A stretch of 64,000 nt of DNA from Mytilisepta virgata. Taxonomy: Eukaryota; Mollusca; Bivalvia; Mytilida; Mytilidae. Location: contig CM051519.1 of assembly GCA_028015205.1 (NCBI GenBank), forward strand, positions 85,643,539-85,707,538, written 5' to 3'. Position numbers and translations under genes: made by a program. The notes under the pieces are model-generated. The model made no database searches, had not been told where the DNA came from, and was given only the letters and a program-made list of their open reading frames with translations. Of this stretch, positions 54,245 to 64,000 are shown piece by piece (positions within the stretch are counted from its first letter, which is position 1; every line of letters begins with the position of its first letter).

Positions 54245-55264
54245 ATGTCGAATGTAGCAGTATGTAAAAAATGCCAAACGTCTGACCACATAGAAGAATT
54301 CAACTGGTGCACTGTCTGCAATGAAAACATTTGTGAAAACTGTACAATCGAACATTTGTCTTCGGAATCAACCATGGAACATGATATCGTCCCATCCAAT
54401 CCATTGACAACGCAGTCAACTTCTATGGACCTAACAGAAGTTGCATCTGATCGGTCGATACAAATGTCGATTCCAGATATAATTCTTGAGCATAGCATAG
54501 ATATCAAGGCTCAAGCAGGTAATGTTGTTGTTACGGATATGGTGTCCTTGGAGAACGAGAAAGTACTTCTTTGCAATGCGTCAAAGAATACAGTATTGGT
54601 ATATCATCATACTGGCGTACATCTCACGGATATCACGATAGAGAAAAGAGCTCATCAAATAACCGTTATTCCAGGAACACTTACGGCAGTTGTAAAATTT
54701 TCCTATGATAAGTCTGTACAGTTTATTGATTCTGAAAGCAATACAGCAGGCAAAGTTGTAAAACTACAATCAGAAAAAAATTTAAGCGGGTTCGCTGCAA
54801 CAAAGGATTACTTTCTGGTTGGATTATCTCGTGAAGTTTTTGTATATAATTTCGACGGTAATTTGATCAAAACATTGAAATTACAACCAGTAGATTTCAA
54901 CAAGCCACATTATATTCATCCGGGAAACTTTGATAGTTTTTATTATACAACCAACGCAAGGGTTTGCTTATCGCGATCCGATGGCTCGAATATTTTCAAC
55001 CTGGAGAAAACACAGTCTCACGTGATATCTCCTCAGAAAGTGGCGACTGACCTTTATGGGAATGTTTATGTAGCCGATGTAGTGACCAACAAAGTTGTTC
55101 GATTTAGTCGACATGGAGATTTTATAGATGCAGCAGTAGCCGGCAGAGAAATAAGAAGACCATATGCAATATGTTTCAATTCGAAGAAAACATTGCTGTT
55201 TGTTGCAAACAACCTAGGGAGGGATTTGCGCGTATACCGAATTAAATATAAGGAAGAAATTTAA
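54245..55264 (+). CDS. B-box/beta-propeller (TRIM-like) protein 3, 339 aa
   Basis: Coding exon begins at 54237 after acceptor 'ttttgacag'; ATG at 54245 (MSNVAVCKKCQTSD). The B-box1-like ligands are in the same positions as in protein 2 (C7, C10, C22, C25, C30, C33, H37, H46). The propeller-like part has VVTDMVSLENEKVLLC, VVKLQSEKN, FDSFYYTTNARVCLSR, a small insertion with EKTQSH, and LFVANNLGRDLRVYRIKYKEEI. It is closest to protein 2 by eye. The first exon (51388-51541) is noncoding. The intron holds a MULE fragment and a dispersed repeat. Function as for protein 2. Confidence 0.8.
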   Translation: MSNVAVCKKCQTSDHIEEFNWCTVCNENICENCTIEHLSSESTMEHDIVPSNPLTTQSTSMDLTEVASDRSIQMSIPDIILEHSIDIKAQAGNVVVTDMVSLENEKVLLCNASKNTVLVYHHTGVHLTDITIEKRAHQITVIPGTLTAVVKFSYDKSVQFIDSESNTAGKVVKLQSEKNLSGFAATKDYFLVGLSREVFVYNFDGNLIKTLKLQPVDFNKPHYIHPGNFDSFYYTTNARVCLSRSDGSNIFNLEKTQSHVISPQKVATDLYGNVYVADVVTNKVVRFSRHGDFIDAAVAGREIRRPYAICFNSKKTLLFVANNLGRDLRVYRIKYKEEI

Positions 55265-55344
55265 ATAAAGCGGTTAAATACAAACATTCAAGAAATATAG
55301 GAATCAGAAAAGGACAAAAATATGAAAAAAAATGTCATAGAAAA

Positions 55345-55350
55345 AATAAA
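55345..55350 (+). terminator. Polyadenylation signal, B-box gene 3
   Basis: AATAAA 81 nt after the stop; another overlaps the stop codon at 55264-55269. Confidence 0.4.
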
Positions 55351-55354
55351 GCCA

Positions 55355-56040
55355 ATCACTAATAGCATATAGAATTTTGGATTTGAATTTAATAAAAAAT
55401 TTGTTATTCTTTCAGTTTTTTATGGGTCGATCGGTTATTTAAATTTTGATGTATAAATATTCGGGAGTATGTTTCCATGACAGTAGGTGCGAAAGACAAT
55501 ACAATCTTAAAAAATCAACTACGAAATCACAAATGATCACAAAATTCGTTTTAAACTTAAACAAAAAAATACAAAAGACCCAAATGAAAATACGAATGCC
55601 AAGACTAAAAAAAGCATCCACAATATAGATGATTCATTGCACACGCACACGATTGGAATGATGCACGCAAGCGGTTGGTTGTTAAATGCCAACCCCATGA
55701 TGCAGGTTTGAAGGTTACATGATTTCAGATCGTGGATCTCTAATATTTGTTTTATCAATTTTAAAAAATCGATTTTATAATGAGATTTGATTATTTAAAA
55801 AAAAAGTTAATTGCATTTGATTTTATTAGAGTGAAATGCGATCTTACCTTATAATCTTACCTTATAATAGATCTTCATGACTTTATATATATATATTAAA
55901 AATATATTCAATTGAAGCTGTTAAGAGAAATGTTGCTCATATACCAGAAAAAAGGTAAGACATGTTTTTTCAGGCTCAAGACCTGCTTTCTAAATGATGT
56001 ACCATCCGCTCTAATTTTGCAGTTCTAGGAAACGGTCAAC
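55355..56040. other. Intergenic, no gene recognised
   Basis: AT-rich; opposing open frames near 55440-55760 show no domain. Confidence 0.4.
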
Positions 56041-56044
56041 ATGT

Positions 56045-56322
56045 TGGTAATCATACTGTATCGGTTTTTATAGTGTGTTTTATACAACAGAGTGTCATGA
56101 TAGAAATGGGGGGGGGGTTGCTTACCCATAAAACCGGTTTAAACCCACCACTGTATAGTGTCTATACCAAGTCAGACTATCCGGACTCTCTGTTGTGTTT
56201 ATGTTGTCGTTTTGTACTCTTTTATGTTATTTTTTGTCCGGAGTTCTGTCAGTCGGATTGCTTTGATTGATTGGTATGTCATTGTTGAACTTTCCTGTTA
56301 TCCATTTTGTTGTTTATTAACA
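56045..56322 (+). repeat. ~270-bp dispersed repeat, copy B
   Basis: Same family as 37965-38225, with an added poly-G run at about 56108-56116. Confidence 0.7.
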
Positions 56323-56324
56323 CA

Positions 56325-56860
56325 TACACATATATAGAGAATAAAGTATACAGAAACGGTTAATGAGCACCGTTTTTTTGTTTGTTACGACAATTTTAAT
56401 TCGAGTTCGAATTTTGTTTTGATTTGAATTCATACGTTTCAAAATTTGTCTCAAGCAATGAATTTTATAATCGATGATTGTTTACGATAGATGCTGTAAG
56501 CGAAGTAGGAACCCGTTATATTTACAAGGGATCATGATCACTTAGTTGTTAGTGTATTTGTTTTCTATTTTGTCGTTTTGTAATCTTAGGTTTGTTTTGT
56601 GCTTTAAACTGCGTCTTCTGGATTGCTTCTTCAGTATTCATGTCACTTTTCTTTTTAGAATACAGTAAAACTATATCCGGTATTAATATCAACTAGTCCT
56701 TTACTATAAAAATGAATTTGAAATTTCGATAAAATGTCCTTATCCCATTAGATACCATATAATTCAGAAAGTATAACTGATTTAAATCTTCCCTAAATAC
56801 TATAGCAACTGTGACAAAAAGTCGAATTTGTGTGAAATGACATTACACAATGTGTTATAT
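56325..56860. other. Intergenic 3' of the DSL/EGF gene
   Basis: No gene recognised between the dispersed repeat and the EGF gene's poly(A) signal. Confidence 0.4.
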
Positions 56861-56862
56861 TT

Positions 56863-56868
56863 TTTATT
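56863..56868 (-). terminator. Polyadenylation signal, DSL/EGF gene
   Basis: AATAAA on the minus strand, 3 nt after the stop codon at 56874-56872. This supports 56872 as a true protein end, with a very short 3'UTR. Confidence 0.5.
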
Positions 56869-56871
56869 CAT

Positions 56872-59800
56872 TTAAGGTTGATTGCAGGTATAGCTACCAG
56901 GAGAGTTGGTACATTTAAAGTTCGGTGGGCAAAAGCCTAAATTACATTCATCCATATCCGTCTCACATCTTCTACCTAACCAGCCAGTCTTACACAGACA
57001 TCGAAATGTATATTGTGTGTCAACACAAGTGGCCTTGTTTTTGCAAGGTTGCGGTTGGCAGAAATTGATCTTTGATTCACAAACCTTTCCAGTTGTACCA
57101 AAAGGACAATGACAAAAAAATGTCGTATTTCTATTTTCACAAGTACTACCACCGTGACATGGATTTGAATTACAGAAATTGTACTTTTTACATCTTCTTC
57201 CAAACCAGTTATCTCTGCATTGGCACACAAAAGTGTCATTTGTATTAACGCAAATGCCGTCATTTTCACAATTTTCTGTAAAACAGTAATCCATCTGAGA
57301 GCAGTCAATTCCTGTCCAGCCTTCCGGACAAGAACAATTAAATCCATATTTTGTGTTGGAACAATTACCGTTGTTGTAGCACGGTTGACTCACGCAGTAG
57401 TCTATTTCATTGCAATATATTCCTGTCCAACCTGTCTGACACTGACAATAGAAGTAAGAGTTTGTATTAATACACGTGGCCCCATTTTCGCATGCTGCAT
57501 AATCGCAAGGATTACTTTCTTCGCAGTTTCTTCCCATATAACCCTTGGCGCATGTGCATGTATAATTATTGCCAATATGATTGCACGTTCCCCCATTCTT
57601 ACAAACACCTGGTAGACAAACGTATTTATTGGTATAATGACAAATGTAACCGTCGTCCATATTCTCGCATCCTGAATGTTCTCCACAAGGACTGCTGCTA
57701 CAGAAATTGAATATTTCGCAATGTTTTCCTTCATATCCTTTAATGCAGTTACATTTTGGACCATTGGTTGTAAGTCTACAATTAGCGCCATTTTTGCATT
57801 CAAAAGTAGCACATGACATACACTGAAACGATCCTGGCATATTAATGCAAGTTTCATTATATTTACACGGACTATTTTTACATTCATCAATGTCTTGTTC
57901 ACACGTCAGTCCCTCCCAACCCTTTTCACAATAACACCTATTAATATCTTTGTCTGCATAGCATTTTCCGTTGTTTTTGCAGGGATTAAAGGCGCAAAAG
58001 TCATTCAACTCGCAAAGGACACCCGTATGAAATTTATCACACGCACATGAAAAACCATCGACATGATCTATACATGTACCATTATGCCTGCATGGATTTG
58101 ACTGACATTCGTTTATTTCATACTGGCATAAATGACCTGAATAACCTGGAATACACACACATCTAAAACTTCCAACTTCATTCACGCAATTTGTACTGTA
58201 ATTGCAAGGATTCAATTTACACTCATCAATGTCATGCTCACAACGTAAACCTTTGAACCCTTCAAGGCATTTACAATGAAAACTACCTGCTGTGTTTTTA
58301 CATTCGCCATATTGGCACGGACTTGACAAGCATTCGTTCATATCGTTTTCGCAAAATGTACTTGTAAATCCAGGTTGACATAAACACTGGAACTGGTTTA
58401 TTAAATCGACACATGTGCCACTATTCTGACAAACAACGTTAGAGCATTCGTTAATATTTTCTTCACAAAGCCGTCCCCGAAAACCTGCTGTGCACTTACA
58501 AGAAAATGTGCCATTAATATTTCGACAGCTCGCCCCGTTTAAACAAGGGCTAGACTTGCATTCATCAACATCATTGGAACATCTCTCACCAAACCAACCA
58601 GGAGGACAGTGGCAGATAAAATTACCAGGGTTGTTAACGCATACTCCATGGTTACAAGGAAAACTTAAACATTCGTTAATATCTTGTTCACAATGAAACC
58701 CTTCCCAACCATTCCGGCACTGACACACATAACTTGCAGGAAAATTGAAACATGTCCCATTATTCTTGCACGTAGAACGATCTAGACATTCATTTATGTC
58801 CGTGTCACATGTTTTACCGGTCCATCCAGCAGGACAAATACATTTATAACCATCTGGTTCCCGGTAGGTTTGCTGGCAAAAACCGTTCTTGCATACTCCG
58901 GTTGAACAAACTGTTTCTTGGCAAGAAGATCCCGTCCAACCTAAAATTTTAAGTATATTAATACGATTGAGTGATAATTCCTCTAAATATGCAACTTTTG
59001 TCTATACAATACATCTATACGCTGTGAGTGATGGCAATTTAAACCTAACATCCATTTACTGGATACCCAAACTTAATAAGTAACCATAAAAACAATTGTA
59101 CATAGCAGGCTCTATCAAATGACTACGAAACCCCTTTCAGAATTCCTTACTACTTCACTTACAGCAATGTAGGTCGGTCTAAAGAGCTACAGTGATGCGG
59201 CCTACTCTACAGATGGTGTGAATCAAATGTGGAGTTTAGGAATGTCTCTCTTCTAGTGAACTCACCTATTGTAATAGAATTTTCCTACATTGTATACGAC
59301 CCTCTCACATGATAAACTAAAATATGTTTTTCGCGAGCTAATTCACCAAAGGTTTACAAAGATGTGTCTATCTCGTATTAGGTAAGGATAAAGTTGTCAC
59401 AAAACAAACTGATTCTCACAAAAGGTACTCTGAGACTGATGTTGTTAACATACTTAAATTTCTCATCGACAACATGTTTGTTGAGTTAGAAGGACAGGTT
59501 TTCAACAGTTTATCGGCATTCCAATGGGGACAAACTGTGTGCCACTTTTGGTCAACCTGTTCTGGTTTTCATATGAGACTAAAGTTTTACAGGGGCTAGT
59601 AAAACTGAAAGAAAAGAAAGTAGCTCAGTTCTTTAATTTCAGTTTTCGCTATAAAGCAGATGTTCTGTCACTTAATAAACCTAACTTTAAGGATTACTTT
59701 AAGGATCTCATCTATCTCAGTGAACTTGAAATTAAAGAGACCACAGACACATCACCTTCTGCTTCGTATCTAGATTTGTACTGGTACATAGATAATAATA

Positions 59801-62148
59801 GGCGGCTGAATTCAAAGCTTTATGATAAAAATGACGATTTTAATTTTCCGAATTGTGAACTTCCCCTTTCTTAGAGAAATATACTAAGGTCTCAAGCCAA
59901 TGGGGTGTACATTTCACAATTGACTCGTTACTGCCGTGCATTTGATTTAAACGGCGACTTTCTGGGTAAAGCGAGATTGCTGTCACATAAACTTCTAAAT
60001 CGGGGTTATGTTCAGTCTCTGTTAATTTCGTCACTCCAAATATTTCAAGGTCGTCACCACTATTGATTGGCCGATACGAAGTTTCCATCTCATTTATTAG
60101 ACTAGTTATCTTCAATTAGATTCCACGCCCTTCTGGAATTGACATCTCACCGGGCTTGACACTTCACTGGCTTTTACTCACTGACAATGTGACGGGTGCA
60201 CTTAACGGAGACCCTGAAGTCACTCCCAATTTTTAGTAGGATTTCACATTGCTAGTACTTTAGCGTTGGTGATGCCTTGTTATTGTTTTATTAGTTTATT
60301 ATATTTTTTCTTATTCCTCAAGATATACATGTATCAATGTGGTGTTTGTTGTGTTCCATTCTCATGACTCCATTTTTTCCCCGTTGATTTCGTGATTTCG
60401 AATTTACAGATTTCGTCCACTGTTTTGTTGCTTCAGTATTCTTTTACTGTTATTTGATCGACTATTTGAAATATTTCTCGATATATATATATATATTTTC
60501 TCATCCTTTTATTTTGTTATAAGCACGCATGCCATTCGATCAGTCCATTGATTTATTTAATTGGAAAGCACATTTGCTGGGAGGATTAGAATGTATCATG
60601 TTTCTCTTTGTTTACAATGTATTTATTTTTATGGAAATAGGTTTTCAAGTTTTATAGATAATTCTTGTTTCCAGAAAACTAAACTTTCTAGTAATAAGTC
60701 AGTATAAAATGTAACTTTCCAGCAATTCTCAAATTTTTGTTTTACTAGATCGAGAAGAACCACGAAAACTGGTTTCAAATTAAATCTAGTTAGTCTACAC
60801 CATCTTAAGTTATTGACACGATACAAGTAATCTCGTACAATAATAGAGTGTAAGGCCAATTTTTATTACAAGAAACGGTACATATATTAACTGAAATTTG
60901 ATAACCTTTGAAGTATTATGTTTTTTTATTAAGAAGTAAAATACATGTCTGATAAAATTAAATATCGACAAAATACCGAACCGACAAAACAGTGGCAAAA
61001 GCTCACAAATTCGAAGTCGAAGAAAAAGACAAAGCCGGGAGCATGAAACACAACAGACGAACGCCACAAGGATACAATCCGTGTTTAAACAAAAGAATAA
61101 AAACCGTTTAATTAATTAAATGAAACTAGAACAAGACAGCATAGCACAGTTCCACTATACAATTAGCATTTTATTTCTCGTTTAGTTTCGGAAAATACGA
61201 CGGTCAGTTTTTCAAATATTTAAAACTGATGGCTAAAATTTGCTGATAATTATGATTTCTGACCATGAAACTGATTTATTCTGAAAGAGAGGATGTTTGA
61301 TAAATTTATTTTATCTCATTTTGATGGTGCAATGTATGCATAGACTTAAAAGGCATCTCTATCTGACCTTGCAGATCAGTATCTTGTGTGTTTTTTAAGT
61401 GTGTAAATTTTGTAGTTTTTGAAATGTAAGTAACGAAAAAATGAGCCGAAAAACCTGCCCTATTTTATTTATTTTTTGAAATGGCCCAATGCTATGTTTA
61501 ATTTATGCCATCTGTCATATCCATTGAAATTCTACATTAAGGTGATAACTTGTCCTAGAATCGGGTCACTACAATGCATTTTGCACAATATTTGGAAAAA
61601 AAGTATTCATTTCCGTTACTATGGGTATCCAAAAAAAAAACATTTTTTGGAAAAAATTGTTAAGTTTGCTTGACCGGCACAACTTTGCGATTCTTTTCAT
61701 ATACATATTTGAGTCTAAAATCCAAAATAAAGTGAAGATTGTGCATGACATACAAGTACAATTTCATATTTTGTGTCTAAAATCCTACTCAAAATGATAA
61801 TTGTATAGTACTACCAAAGCACTAGCAATGTGAACTCCCATTAAAAACCGGCAGTGTCTTAGCAATTTATGTGACAGCAATCTCGCCCTGCGGAGAAAGT
61901 TGCCGGTAGTAAGATTACGATTTCCTTTTGTTTAACCCAAACATTATTTTATATGCATTGATTTTTTTTACCTAAATCACATTTCCATCCTACCGAAGTC
62001 GTACAATGTCCATGTTGTATTTTCATTGACTGACCACAAGACTTTGAACAAAATTCACCATAGTAGCCATCTTTGCAGACAAAACCGTCATTTCCTGTAC
62101 AGTTGTTTGAAGCGGTTTGATAGCATTTCCACAGTTTCCAATCAAACT
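56872..62148 (-). CDS. DSL-like plus ~19 EGF repeat protein (Notch-ligand-related)
   Basis: Two exons are secure: 62148 (or 62146) to 61972, and 58940 to 56872. They join in phase 1 (CDL-G-WTGSSC). The first carries a DSL-like module: CKDGYYGEFCSKSCG, then GHC, G-K-C and GWTGSSC. The second (688 codons) encodes about 19 EGF repeats, many of calcium-binding type (DINEC, DVDEC, DIDEC, DMDEC). Repeats 10 and 12 lack their last cysteine segment. The protein ends 20-odd residues into the last repeat (SPGSYTCNQP) with a stop and AATAAA; no transmembrane helix follows. DSL+EGF proteins are Notch ligands (Delta/Jagged); this one looks secreted, which is inference. Upstream exons lie beyond 63 kb. The large intron carries an antisense RT pseudogene. 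Confidence 0.75.
58970..60245 (+). pseudogene. Reverse transcriptase pseudogene in EGF-gene intron
   Basis: Degenerate frames give, in order, SIYWIPKLNK (the PKLHK box), TLYTTLSHDKLK (motif A region), FLIDNMFVE, MGTNCVPLLVNLFWFSYE (59524 onward), FRYKADVLSLN where the catalytic YxDD is mutated, LEIKETTD, SASYLDLYW, and after a stop GVYISQLTRYCRA, KLLNRGYV and FQGRHH. The largest open piece is 59524-59874. Same family as 26195-26345 and 36325-36720. Orientation is opposite to the host gene. Confidence 0.75.
60250..61965. other. Rest of the large EGF-gene intron
   Basis: No exon recognised on the minus strand; a (TA)n run at about 60481-60500. Short open frames near 60629-61067 and 61476-61751 lack domains. 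Confidence 0.4.
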
Positions 62149-62164
62149 CTAACCTATCATGTTA

Positions 62165-62695
62165 CAAAATGATAAATAAATAATGCCACAAGTCATCTCT
62201 TTGTTGTTGTACTTTTGTACTTGTAAAATAAAAAAAAAACCTGCAAACTAAAAAAGTTCTTCCTAGACCACAACAATGACATATTTTGTAGACTAGAACG
62301 ACTTGCTAGAATGCCATCCCTTCAATAATTCAAAAGTAAAAATGATTACCTCTGATGACAACATGTATAAAGGTCATATAAAATGCACCAGGGTTTCCAC
62401 TCCCTAATGACTTACTTACGGAGAAAGATGAATTCGAAAAGTCACCAAAAAAGACTTGCTCAGCTTAGTGCGGAAAGCTCCACAGTGACCTCTTTATGTA
62501 CTATTCGGATAGAATGTTTGGGAGACCCCAGGTGATGATTAAACTGTGCTTCATTTTCCCGGAGAACGATGCCATTACTTAGTATGGTACACACACTTTT
62601 ATATCGGCAAAAGAATACCTAAGCGTCAGAACAGTGTGAAAAGTCCGTAAGATCAAAAACCAAAGGGAAGACAAACTCTTGAGAAAACAGTCAAT
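62165..62695. other. Intron of the EGF gene
   Basis: No exon or repeat recognised with confidence. Confidence 0.35.
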
Positions 62696-62699
62696 ATCA

Positions 62700-62935
62700 A
62701 TAATTAACAAGAAAAATAAATGGAAATGGTGAGCTGTCAAAAGAGGCGTAAAACGACTAAAATCTATGAAATACACAAGTCGAACAAAACCAAATATAAA
62801 ATCGTAAAAAACAACAACAAACTAAAAAGTTAAAAATACCCAACGTTTCGACCAATATGGTCTTGATAACGGGCATGTAAAAAATAAAAATAAAAAGGTG
62901 TTGACTCTTTGAAACCCAGAGCGAGACTCTATAAT
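62700..62935 (-). mobile_element. 3' end of Penelope-like element, copy 3
   Basis: Reverse-strand match to 16086-16320, including 'tttcaaagagtcaacacc' and the GACC-atatt-GGTC-GAAACGTT hairpin (here at about 62835-62860). Its 3' boundary agrees with the other two copies. The 5' part, including the nuclease, is missing. Confidence 0.7.
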
Positions 62936-63266
62936 TAACTAAAAGAATAAAAACATATAATAAACTATACAGAGTTAGAAGAAAACGTTTTTCAGTATGA
63001 TGAAATATTGCAATGAGGGATTATTTAGTAAGTTTGGGAATTTAATCCTTTCTCTTTACACTATAAATTAAAATCGAATATCCCAATGAACATACATGAT
63101 GAAAGATATACATGTATCAGAATAAGCCCTATGGCCGCCATATAATTTAGACAATAAAGGATTAACGTCTATCAACTGGTATGTGGCAAAGAAAGTTTGA
63201 GGAAATTTCATTGACAAATTATTTTCTGAGTTCCTATATATCTACCTTTCAAAATAGTACTTAAAC

Positions 63267-63422
63267 TTGCCTACTGTATGTCTGTGAAGAGATGAGGATT
63301 TTGTGATTTGCAGGGTCTGTGTATGCTCCTAAACTTCCTATGGCATTGATTGCAGTTCCTTTTAACAAAATTCTTTCCCGGTTATTTCTGTCATATACCA
63401 AAATTGCCAAACGATGAAGAAC
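63267..63422 (-). CDS. Candidate upstream exon of the DSL/EGF gene
   Basis: Open on the minus strand from acceptor 'ctcgcaatag' to a donor at 63266 (AA|GTTTAAG) or 63274 (ACA|GTAGGC). Encodes VLHRLAILVYDRNNRERILL...NAIGSLGAYTDP...LISSQTY. Both donor choices are phase-compatible with one of the two possible acceptors of the next exon (62146 or 62148). Its place before the DSL module fits the MNNL region of Notch ligands, but I cannot confirm the family. No ATG start is seen in the window. Confidence 0.4.
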
Positions 63423-63429
63423 CTATTGC

Positions 63430-64000
63430 GAGTAAAATACTGACTAGACAATATAAATAACAATAATTTCAAAAGAATCATATCCTCAGTTGAAGTATTA
63501 AAATTAACCAATATCACAAATGACTTTGGACTGTTTCCACTGTAGTAACACATGTTTCAAACTGATTTTCGACTGGTTTGAATTTGTTAGGCCATACAAC
63601 GGGTGTCGCTAACGGAGCAGAAACTATTTATACTCTGGGTCAGGTAAAACTGCCGCACTTTGAATTGCCATATTTTTTATTTGCGGTAAAAACCGTCCAA
63701 ATTATCAGTGCAGTATGAAACATTATGGTTGTTCCAAGTTATATTTCGTATTGACACACTGATTTCCCCCTAACATACCTTCGAGATTGTCGTTCTTTAA
63801 TCCTTACGGAGATTTTCCATTATAAAATCGGCCATGTTTTAGCTCCTAGCAACAGCAGGGATATTGTTGTTTTTGTACTTCCGTGAAAGCCCGTAAAAAC
63901 TCGGTAGCCAATCAATAATCAGTTTACCGATCCGTGCGTATTTTCGCGCCATTTTCAAGAAAATTTTACTTTCGTTTTTGCAGACGAGGGATTTAAGCGT
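63430..64000. other. Possible further exon; otherwise unassigned
   Basis: On the minus strand, about 63628-63525 is open (SAPLATPVVWPNKFKPVEN...) after a possible acceptor 'ataaatag', but no good donor is obvious. The remainder to the window edge shows nothing recognisable. Confidence 0.25.

Noticed and set aside
57220..57615. Plus-strand and alternate-frame open frames over the EGF exon
   Set aside because: Shadows of the EGF repeats, whose regular cysteine pattern is on the minus strand.
1..64000. tRNA or rRNA genes
   Set aside because: None recognised by eye; a covariance search would be needed to exclude tRNAs.

Overview
The window looks like nuclear DNA of a marine bivalve, most likely a mussel (Mytilus or a close relative). 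It is AT-rich and crowded with repeats. Its genes have GT-AG introns and AATAAA signals. The gene families are typical of molluscs: an orphan-type rhodopsin GPCR, a CYP2-like P450, B-box/beta-propeller proteins in tandem, and a DSL/EGF-repeat protein. A dispersed repeat near 48.0 and 53.6 kb matches, from memory, a sequence very common in Mytilus transcripts. The species call is inference.

Layout. 0-7 kb holds repeats: a ~32-bp minisatellite, then a nested structure in which a ~2.3-kb MULE transposon (8-bp target duplication, inverted ends, broken transposase) sits inside a ~58-bp tandem array, itself enclosed by ~40-bp inverted repeats. A ~155-bp tandem array follows. 7.3-10.5 kb holds two convergent genes, a GPCR (+) and a P450 (-). 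10.5-27.6 kb is mostly intergenic, with MITE-like palindromes, a Penelope-like GIY-YIG remnant, a hammerhead-ribozyme-like repeat and reverse transcriptase scraps. 27.7-33.6 kb is one six-exon gene reconstructed here. It encodes a secreted 413-aa protein: signal peptide, PAN/apple-like module, one EGF, then a propeller-like domain that resembles bacterial secreted proteins. All splice phases agree.

34.6-38.3 kb is repeats, including a LINE interrupted by a fragment of a different reverse transcriptase. 39.3-55.4 kb is a tandem cluster of three paralogous genes (343, 338 and 339 aa). Each has an isolated B-box1-like zinc module and a beta-propeller-like C-terminal part, and no RING. Each has a conserved short first exon ending in a GTAAGT donor; in the first gene the start codon has moved into that exon. 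LINE remnants and a MULE tail fragment lie between them. 56.9-63.4 kb (-) is a DSL-like plus ~19-EGF gene, related to Notch ligands, that ends in a stop and AATAAA without a transmembrane segment. Its introns hold an antisense reverse transcriptase pseudogene and a Penelope-like 3' end.

The genes do not form one pathway. The GPCR, the secreted PAN/EGF/propeller protein and the DSL/EGF protein belong to the cell surface or outside, the P450 to the ER, and the B-box proteins probably to the cytosol. The observations I value most are the hammerhead-like repeats, the PAN/EGF/propeller gene model, and the three-gene cluster with its conserved first exon and shifted start.
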